This document shows, piece by piece, positions 58,974 through 64,000 of a DNA stretch of 64,000 nucleotides. Positions within the stretch are counted from its first letter, which is position 1. Each line of letters starts with the position of its first letter. The position numbers and the translations under genes are program-made. The notes under the pieces are model-generated. The model was given only the letters and a program-made list of their open reading frames with translations, was not told where the DNA came from and made no database searches. This DNA comes from Streptomyces lucensis JCM 4490 (GTDB taxonomy: Bacteria; Actinomycetota; Actinomycetes; Streptomycetales; Streptomycetaceae), in assembly GCF_014650035.1 (NCBI RefSeq), contig NZ_BMUE01000003.1, positions 248,001-312,000 of the forward strand, read 5' to 3'.

Positions 58974-59989
58974 CCACGGTCAGCCTCACCGACGTCGCGG
59001 CCTATCTGCCCGGCGAGCCGGTCCCCGCGGAGTTCTACACGCGGTACCCCGGCGCCGAGGACAAGCTCCGCGACCACCCCATGTTCAGGGTCCCGCCGTC
59101 ACGCCACCACGTGGCCAGGGACGAGACGAACGCGGACCTGGTCGAGCGTGCCGTGCAGCCGCTGATCGAACGGCACGGCCGGGCCGCGATCCGGGGGGTC
59201 GACGTGCTGCTGGTGCACAGCCAGTTGCCCGACCTGCCGTTCGTGGGCGCCGGGACCGAGGTGGCCCGCCGGCTGGGCCTGAACCCGGAATGGCTCGTCG
59301 ACGTGGCCAACGCGGGCTGCGCGTCCTTCGTGTACATGCTGAAGATGGCCCGGCAGATCCTCACCTCCAGCGACGCGAGGTCCGCGCTGATATGCAACGC
59401 GCAGAGCGCCGCCGGGCAGTGGTTCACCCAGTCCGAGGTGCGCCGCCTCGCCCAGGCCGCCGTCCCGGGCGACGGCTGCGGTGTGGGATACGTGACGACG
59501 TCGGCGCGGTCACCGGTCCTCGACGTGGAGACCCGGCACATCGGCGAGTACGCCGGTGACATGACCCTGGCGGTCGACGACGGCCGCAAGTACTGGGAGC
59601 CGGGCCGGTCCCAGCTGCGGATCGGTTTCACCGGCGCCGGCGTCGCCAGGGTCCTGGCACGCGGGAACCGCCTCGTCCCCGAGGTGATCACGGACCTGTG
59701 CCGGCGGCTCGGTGTGCCGAGCACCGACATCGACGTCCTCATCACCAACCAGCCCAACCGCACCTTCCTGCGGAACTGGCGGGAGGCGCTGCGGCTGCCC
59801 CCCGAACGGCACCTGGACACCTTCGACGAGTACGGCAACCTGTTCGGAGCGGCGATCCCGGTCACCCTGGACCGCGCGATCGGATCCGGGCAGGTGCGGG
59901 ACGGCGACCTGACGGTGCTCGGGGGATTCGCCCACGCCGGCGACTTCGCCGGTGCCGTCGCCGTTCGCTGGCACGGCGGACGGGACTGA
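58970..59989 (+). CDS. KAS III-like (FabH-type) condensing enzyme
   Basis: Protein of 339 residues with the thiolase fold of KAS III enzymes. The active Cys is Cys117 in ANAGCASFVYML. The Asn of the triad is Asn290 in EYGNLFGAA. The His position (usually HQAN) reads NQPN (Asn260), so the catalytic His is replaced. Such changes are seen where the enzyme transfers an acyl group to a nitrogen or oxygen rather than decarboxylating malonyl-ACP; this is inference. GTG start overlaps the SRPBCC stop (GTGA). The aminotransferase gene follows three bases after its stop. Confidence 0.85.
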   Translation: MTTVSLTDVAAYLPGEPVPAEFYTRYPGAEDKLRDHPMFRVPPSRHHVARDETNADLVERAVQPLIERHGRAAIRGVDVLLVHSQLPDLPFVGAGTEVARRLGLNPEWLVDVANAGCASFVYMLKMARQILTSSDARSALICNAQSAAGQWFTQSEVRRLAQAAVPGDGCGVGYVTTSARSPVLDVETRHIGEYAGDMTLAVDDGRKYWEPGRSQLRIGFTGAGVARVLARGNRLVPEVITDLCRRLGVPSTDIDVLITNQPNRTFLRNWREALRLPPERHLDTFDEYGNLFGAAIPVTLDRAIGSGQVRDGDLTVLGGFAHAGDFAGAVAVRWHGGRD

Positions 59990-59992
59990 GCC

Positions 59993-61012
59993 GTGGACGT
60001 TCCCGTGCTGCACCGGCTCGCCCTGAACGAGAGCCCGTATCCCCCGCTGCCCCCGGTGCACGCGGCGATGCGCCGGGCCGTCGCCGAGGCCCACCGCTAT
60101 CCGCAGTTCCATCCCGACGACCTCACCGAACGGATCGCCGCGCGGTGCCGGGTGGCCGCCGACCGGGTCGTGGTCGGCAGCGGATCGGTCGGTGTGGCCC
60201 TGCAGTTGCTCCAGGCGGTCGTCCGGCCCGGCGACGCGGTGTGCTTCGCCTGGCGCACGTTCGACGCCTACCCCCTCCTCGCCGCCATGACCGGCGCCGT
60301 GCCCGTCCCCGTGCCCCTGACGCCGGACGGGCACCAGGATCTGGACGCCCTGCTCGCGGCACTGGGCCGCCGCACCCGCGTCGTGGTGCTGTGCAGTCCC
60401 CACAACCCCACCGGGACCCTCGTCACCGCCGACGCCCTGTCGGCGTTCCTGCGCCGGGTCCCCCGGCACGTCACCGTGCTCCTCGACGAGGCGTACGTGG
60501 AGTTCGCCCGCGGCACCGGTCTGCCGGACACGTCCGCGCTCCTCGACGCGCATCCCAACCTGCTGGTCCTGCGCACCTTCTCCAAGGCTTACGGTCTCGC
60601 CGCCCTGCGGGTCGGCTACGGACTCGGGAGCCCCGGCCTCGTGGAGCGCGTCCGCCGGCAGCAGCTGCCCTTCGGGATCAACGCGGTGGCGACGGCGGCG
60701 GTGCGGGCCTCCCTGCGGGCCGAGGACGAGCTTCGCCTGCGCGTGGACACCATCGTCGCCGAGCGCGAACGCCTCCGGCGTGAACTGGCCGCCCTCGGCT
60801 GGCACGTGCGCCCCGGCCACGCCAACGCGGTCTGGCTCGCCGCACCCGATCCCGTCGACGAGGGCGCCGCGGCACTCACCGGCGCCGGTGTCCAGACGCG
60901 CCACTATCCCGGCGAGGGCATCCGGCTCACCGTCGGCGACCGGACAGCCAACGACGCCGTGCTGACAGCCCTGGCGGGAATGCGCACGCACCGGCGCGCG
61001 CCGCGGACGTGA
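59993..61012 (+). CDS. PLP-dependent aminotransferase (HisC-like)
   Basis: Protein of 339 residues of fold-type I. The PLP Lys is Lys198 in TFSKAYGLAALRVGYG. Other hallmarks are ALNESPYPPLPP at the N-terminus, VVLCSPHNPTGT and LLDEAYVEF. It resembles histidinol-phosphate aminotransferases but in this context likely transaminates a cluster intermediate. GTG start. Last gene of the coupled cluster from 55584. Confidence 0.88.
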   Translation: MDVPVLHRLALNESPYPPLPPVHAAMRRAVAEAHRYPQFHPDDLTERIAARCRVAADRVVVGSGSVGVALQLLQAVVRPGDAVCFAWRTFDAYPLLAAMTGAVPVPVPLTPDGHQDLDALLAALGRRTRVVVLCSPHNPTGTLVTADALSAFLRRVPRHVTVLLDEAYVEFARGTGLPDTSALLDAHPNLLVLRTFSKAYGLAALRVGYGLGSPGLVERVRRQQLPFGINAVATAAVRASLRAEDELRLRVDTIVAERERLRRELAALGWHVRPGHANAVWLAAPDPVDEGAAALTGAGVQTRHYPGEGIRLTVGDRTANDAVLTALAGMRTHRRAPRT

Positions 61013-61098
61013 CGCGCGCCGCGCCGGCGGCCGCGCTGGTGGGCGAGCCGGCCGGGCAGCGACTCGTGAGCGCCGGCGGGAAGGGCGGGGCACGCGTC

Positions 61099-62550
61099 TC
61101 AGCCGTGGCCCTTCCCCGCGGGGTGACGCGGGGGCTCGCCTGCCTTCCCCGGGGGTTTCGCGGCGCCGCGCGGCGTGCGGTGGGGGTGGTCGCCCGTGTC
61201 TTTGCGGTGCGGCACCGGCTTGCGGGATGCGGCGCCGTGCTGCCGGGCCGGTGCCCGGTCCGCCGGGGCGGCGGACTCGGAGGAGCCCCACCGCATGGAA
61301 ACGGGCTCGGCACCGGGTCCTGCCGCCGGACCCGAAGCACCGGACTCACCGGGCGAGCGCTGGTCGCGGCGGGGTTCGGCCGACGGGGCGGCAGCGGGCC
61401 CGGTGCCGGGGTCCGCCGTGCCGGAGGACGGGCGGGTGGCGGTCCGGGGCGCGTCGGCGCGGTCGTCGCTGTTCCCGCTGGTGCCCGGGGCGACGGCGAG
61501 GGTCGTGCCCAGGGCCACGGAGAGTGCGGCCAGGGCGGTCCCCACCGCCATGCGTCGGTGGTGCCGGGCACCGCCCGCGGGGTGCGACCGGGTGACCGCC
61601 AGCGCGCGCCTGTGTGTGGGCTCCCCGCCATGGGCGTGCGCGGCGCCATACGCCGGAGGACCGGCCAGGGCGGGCGTCGAGCGTGACAGCGGGCGCGGAT
61701 CGCTTCCGGGGTCCAGGGAGCGCAGGACCTGCGCGCACCGCTCGGCGTCCGGCCGCGCCCCGGGGTCCCGTGCGGTCATCGCCCGCAGGAGCTCAGCCAG
61801 TTCCGGGCAGAGCCCGGCGGGGACCCTGGGCGGACGGTGGAGGCGGGCGATCGCGGCCTCCAGCGGGTTTCCCTGGTACTCCAGTTCCCCTTTCAGGCAT
61901 TCCAGCAGGACCAGGCCGAGGGCGTAGACGTCCGCGGCCGCCCCGACGTGCCCTCCCTCGACCTGCTCCGGCGCCAGATAGGCGGCGGTGCCCGTCAGCA
62001 CGTCAGGGGCCGTACGGCGCGTGGCGTTCGCCAGGCGTGCGATCCCGAAATCGGCCAGGTGCGGGGCGCCGGCCGCGTCGAGCAGCACGTTGGACGGTTT
62101 GACGTCGCGGTGCACTATGCCGGCCCCGTGGACGTGGGCGAGCGCTCGCGCCAGGGCGGTGCCCAGGCGGGCCACTCGCCCCTCGGGCAGCGCTCCGCGC
62201 GTGAGGAGGCCGCGCAGGGTGGGGCCGTCGACCAGTTGCATCACCAGGTAGGCACGGTCGTCGTGGCAGCCGGTGTCGTAGACGGTGACCAGCCCGGGAT
62301 GTTCCAGGCGGGCGAGGAGAACGGCCTCCGCGGCGTGCCGGTCCTCGCTCTGCGGCTCGGACCCCGGCCGGAAGACCTTGACGGCCACGGGCCGCCCGAG
62401 GCGCGTGTCGACGCCTTCGTAGACGTCGGCCATGCCCCCTGACCCGATCCTCCCGACCAGCCGGTACCGGCCGGACAGGAGGGGAGCGGAGTGCGAACTC
62501 CCCTGGAACGGCGCGGGAGTCGGCAGAACTGCTGATCGACGGGCCTTCAT
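61099..62550 (-). CDS. Membrane Ser/Thr protein kinase
   Basis: Protein of 483 residues. Kinase motifs are complete: glycine loop GSGGMADVY (36-44), Lys58 in AVKVF, catalytic loop HRDVKPSN (Asp149), DFG at 167-169, and the C-lobe TAAYLAPEQ. One membrane helix (about 350-375) is followed by a Pro/Ala/Gly- and His/Lys-rich tail of about 110 residues with no recognisable sensor such as PASTA. ATG at 62550 with CGGAGA upstream. Convergent with the biosynthetic cluster end. Confidence 0.9.
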   Translation of the reverse strand: MKARRSAVLPTPAPFQGSSHSAPLLSGRYRLVGRIGSGGMADVYEGVDTRLGRPVAVKVFRPGSEPQSEDRHAAEAVLLARLEHPGLVTVYDTGCHDDRAYLVMQLVDGPTLRGLLTRGALPEGRVARLGTALARALAHVHGAGIVHRDVKPSNVLLDAAGAPHLADFGIARLANATRRTAPDVLTGTAAYLAPEQVEGGHVGAAADVYALGLVLLECLKGELEYQGNPLEAAIARLHRPPRVPAGLCPELAELLRAMTARDPGARPDAERCAQVLRSLDPGSDPRPLSRSTPALAGPPAYGAAHAHGGEPTHRRALAVTRSHPAGGARHHRRMAVGTALAALSVALGTTLAVAPGTSGNSDDRADAPRTATRPSSGTADPGTGPAAAPSAEPRRDQRSPGESGASGPAAGPGAEPVSMRWGSSESAAPADRAPARQHGAASRKPVPHRKDTGDHPHRTPRGAAKPPGKAGEPPRHPAGKGHG

Positions 62551-63524
62551 CTGGTTCTCCGTTGCTGTCACCGCGTACCGGACTCGGCCATGGGCCGTGT
62601 TCCGCGGCGGGTACCCCGTGGTCGTGCCGCATATCCGTACGAAGCAGCGCGTCACTCACGGTCCGGGACCATTGGCCGCCCGGCGCGGTCACACGGCCCG
62701 TCACGCCCAGGGGCGTCCATCGCCGTTCAGCCGGGCGCGCGCACCCGGGCCCACGGCGTCCGCTACCGGTACCCGGCGGTCAGTGGGTCACGGATGCCGT
62801 GCGAGTTCGGTGTGACCTCCAGAACGTGGGTGCCGGCTCCCAGTCCCCTGCTGACGCCGGCAGTCGTGTGCCGTCGGCGGTCACCGTCCTCGGGACGTAC
62901 TTCACCCCGAGGACGGACACTGTCCATGTGCGTCGGCCGGCCCGTCCCTCGAAAGAACCCTTTCACTACCCGCGTGGCTCCATCACGGTGTCTGCGCCCG
63001 GCACGCCGGAGAGCCGCCGTTGCGTCCGGGCGGCCCGCGCCGGCGGCTCCTCGTACGACCGCACGTATCCGACGACGCGTGATCTGCGCGGCATGCGGTC
63101 GCTCGCCTTCACGGTCGGCGGCACACACCGGGACCGTGCCGCGCCCCGGCCGAGCGTCACGAGGGCAGCTTGCCCGCGCCTCCGTCCATGATGAGGTGCA
63201 GACCGTCTCGCTCGACCGCCGCTGCCAGTACCTTGAGACCGAGGGCATCGGCCGGATCCTGCTTTCCGGCGGGCCCTGGCGTGCCCCGGCCGACGGGACT
63301 TCGTCCAACGGCCTTCCCGCCGTCCACCGGCTCCAGGGCGAAGCCACCGTTGTCATCCGGCTCCGGCTTCAGTACCAGTCGTTTCGGAGCGCCTGTCGCC
63401 GCCGTCGTCCCGCAGCTGACCGAGGAGATCAAGACCCGCAAGGGCTGAACCCCTCCCACCACGAGGCCCCCGTGACCGGTGGCCGGACCCGCTCGGCCCG
63501 GCCACCGGTGATCCGCGGGCGCGC
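62551..63524. other. About 1 kb with no convincing gene
   Basis: Between the kinase start and the acyl-CoA dehydrogenase-like gene. Open frames of 90-200 codons exist on both strands, but none has a recognisable product, a good ribosome site and a start that agree. A minus-strand frame at 63157-63462 (101 residues) is the most protein-like. The region may be a decayed gene. A hairpin at 63475-63509 belongs to the next gene. Confidence 0.4.
63475..63509 (-). terminator. Terminator of the acyl-CoA dehydrogenase-like gene
   Basis: ACCGGTGGCCGG (63475-63486) pairs perfectly with CCGGCCACCGGT (63498-63509) around an 11-base loop, 16 bases after the stop on the minus strand. Confidence 0.65.
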
Positions 63525-64000
63525 CTACGGAGCCATCTCGTACGTGCCGGACAGCGCCTCGACCCGCTGCCAGACGCGCGCCGTGCGTGCCTCGTCGACG
63601 ACGGGCCGCCGGACCGAACCCAGCGCCCAGTCCTGCTGCTGTTCGGTCGCCGAGTCCTTGCCGTGCAGTTCGACGGCGTGTGCGGTGAAGTCCCGCACGA
63701 GGACGGCGAAGAGCTCGTCGAGCACGTCCTCGTCCAGTCCGGTCAGGGCGGACTGCTCCAGGACGAGCTGCCCGTGCACGACGAGGGCGAAGAGCTGACC
63801 GACCGCGAGGAGGAGGTCGAGGTCACGGCTCTGCTCCGCGTCGGGCGCGGCCGTGGCGACGAACTCGCAGAGCGCGTCGGCCTGTTCCCGGAAGCGGGCC
63901 ACGTTGGGCAGGTGGGCGTAGGCGTCGAACGCGGGTCGCCAGTCGTGGAAGCGCACCGAGCCGAGGCCGCGGGCCGGCCCCTGCCGGAACAGGAAGTCGT
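63525..64000 (-). CDS. Acyl-CoA dehydrogenase-like protein, C-terminal part
   Basis: The frame is open to the window's right edge, so the N-terminus is missing. The visible part reads DFLFRQGPARGLG then RFHDWRPAFDAYAHLPNVARFREQADALCEFV, and ends VEALSGTYEMAP. I recognise this as the C-terminal region of an actinobacterial acyl-CoA dehydrogenase/oxidase-like protein with an extra helical domain after the flavin domain. The catalytic Glu lies outside the window. A methionine-type start near 63956 (GTG) is internal and should not be taken as the gene start. Confidence 0.75.
   Translation of the reverse strand, partial: DFLFRQGPARGLGSVRFHDWRPAFDAYAHLPNVARFREQADALCEFVATAAPDAEQSRDLDLLLAVGQLFALVVHGQLVLEQSALTGLDEDVLDELFAVLVRDFTAHAVELHGKDSATEQQQDWALGSVRRPVVDEARTARVWQRVEALSGTYEMAP

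Noticed and set aside
63157..63462. Minus-strand frame of 101 codons as a gene
   Set aside because: It has protein-like stretches (DALGLKVLAAAVERDGLHL) but no supported start with ribosome site and no recognisable family, so it is only mentioned within the empty region.

Overview
The window reads as chromosomal DNA of a Streptomyces or a very close actinomycete. It has very high GC, frequent GTG starts, GGAGG-type ribosome sites, ATGA/GTGA start-stop overlaps, and lineage-typical families (SCO6745 family, DUF2252, RsbW-like ATPases, PAS-GAF-PP2C phosphatases, GlxA/AdpA-like regulators). I see no rRNA, tRNA or CRISPR array. This mix of stress, regulatory, secreted and small-molecule genes is what one expects of accessory or arm DNA, although the sequence alone cannot place it.

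1-12.9 kb is a stress and cell-envelope block. It holds an operon of a SHOCT protein, a DUF7144 membrane protein and a diacylglycerol-kinase-like protein (cut by the left edge), a large membrane protein, an HdeD-like protein, a DUF2252 protein, a conserved 65-residue protein, a MalT-type LuxR regulator coupled to a membrane protein, and a divergent GH15 hydrolase/MFS exporter pair. A 17-bp palindrome of the form TCACCC-S-N3-S-GGGTGA recurs upstream of four of these units (1892, 4254, 6133, 9499), with a weaker copy at 24637. This looks like an unrecognised local regulon.

13-23.3 kb starts with a SulP transporter translationally coupled to an RsbW-like ATPase, then an ArsR regulator. A large three-gene unit follows (15897-23143): a 1105-residue STAND-type NTPase, a 158-residue accessory protein, and a 1120-residue STAND NTPase with TPR repeats. 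It ends beside a remnant of an IS5-type transposase. This is the best candidate for an undescribed conflict or signalling system in the window.

23.6-38.5 kb holds a secreted trypsin, DUF2243 and CtaG-like membrane proteins, two PAS-GAF-PP2C phosphatases (one fused to an ATPase domain), an SDR/NADP-oxidoreductase pair, a DUF485/solute symporter pair with an unusual EPYA-repeat tail, a small monooxygenase, a PucR regulator and a CMD/SDR operon. 38.6-48.2 kb is a complete branched-chain-amino-acid-type ABC importer (five genes), divergent from a PucR-TetR pair, then a HAD phosphatase divergent from an epoxide-hydrolase-like enzyme and a SCO6745 protein. TetR-like operators at 30207, 30306 and 46421 share one sequence.

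48.7-54.2 kb encodes secreted proteins: a beta-helix protein, a type-B carboxylesterase and an M4 metalloprotease, with a TetR regulator. 54.3-61 kb has a LysR regulator divergent from a tightly coupled five-gene cluster: GlxA-type regulator, ThDP enzyme, SRPBCC protein, KAS III-like protein with Asn in place of the catalytic His, and HisC-like aminotransferase. This is probably a small, unassigned biosynthetic cluster. The window closes with a Ser/Thr kinase, about 1 kb without a convincing gene, and the C-terminal part of an acyl-CoA dehydrogenase-like gene.
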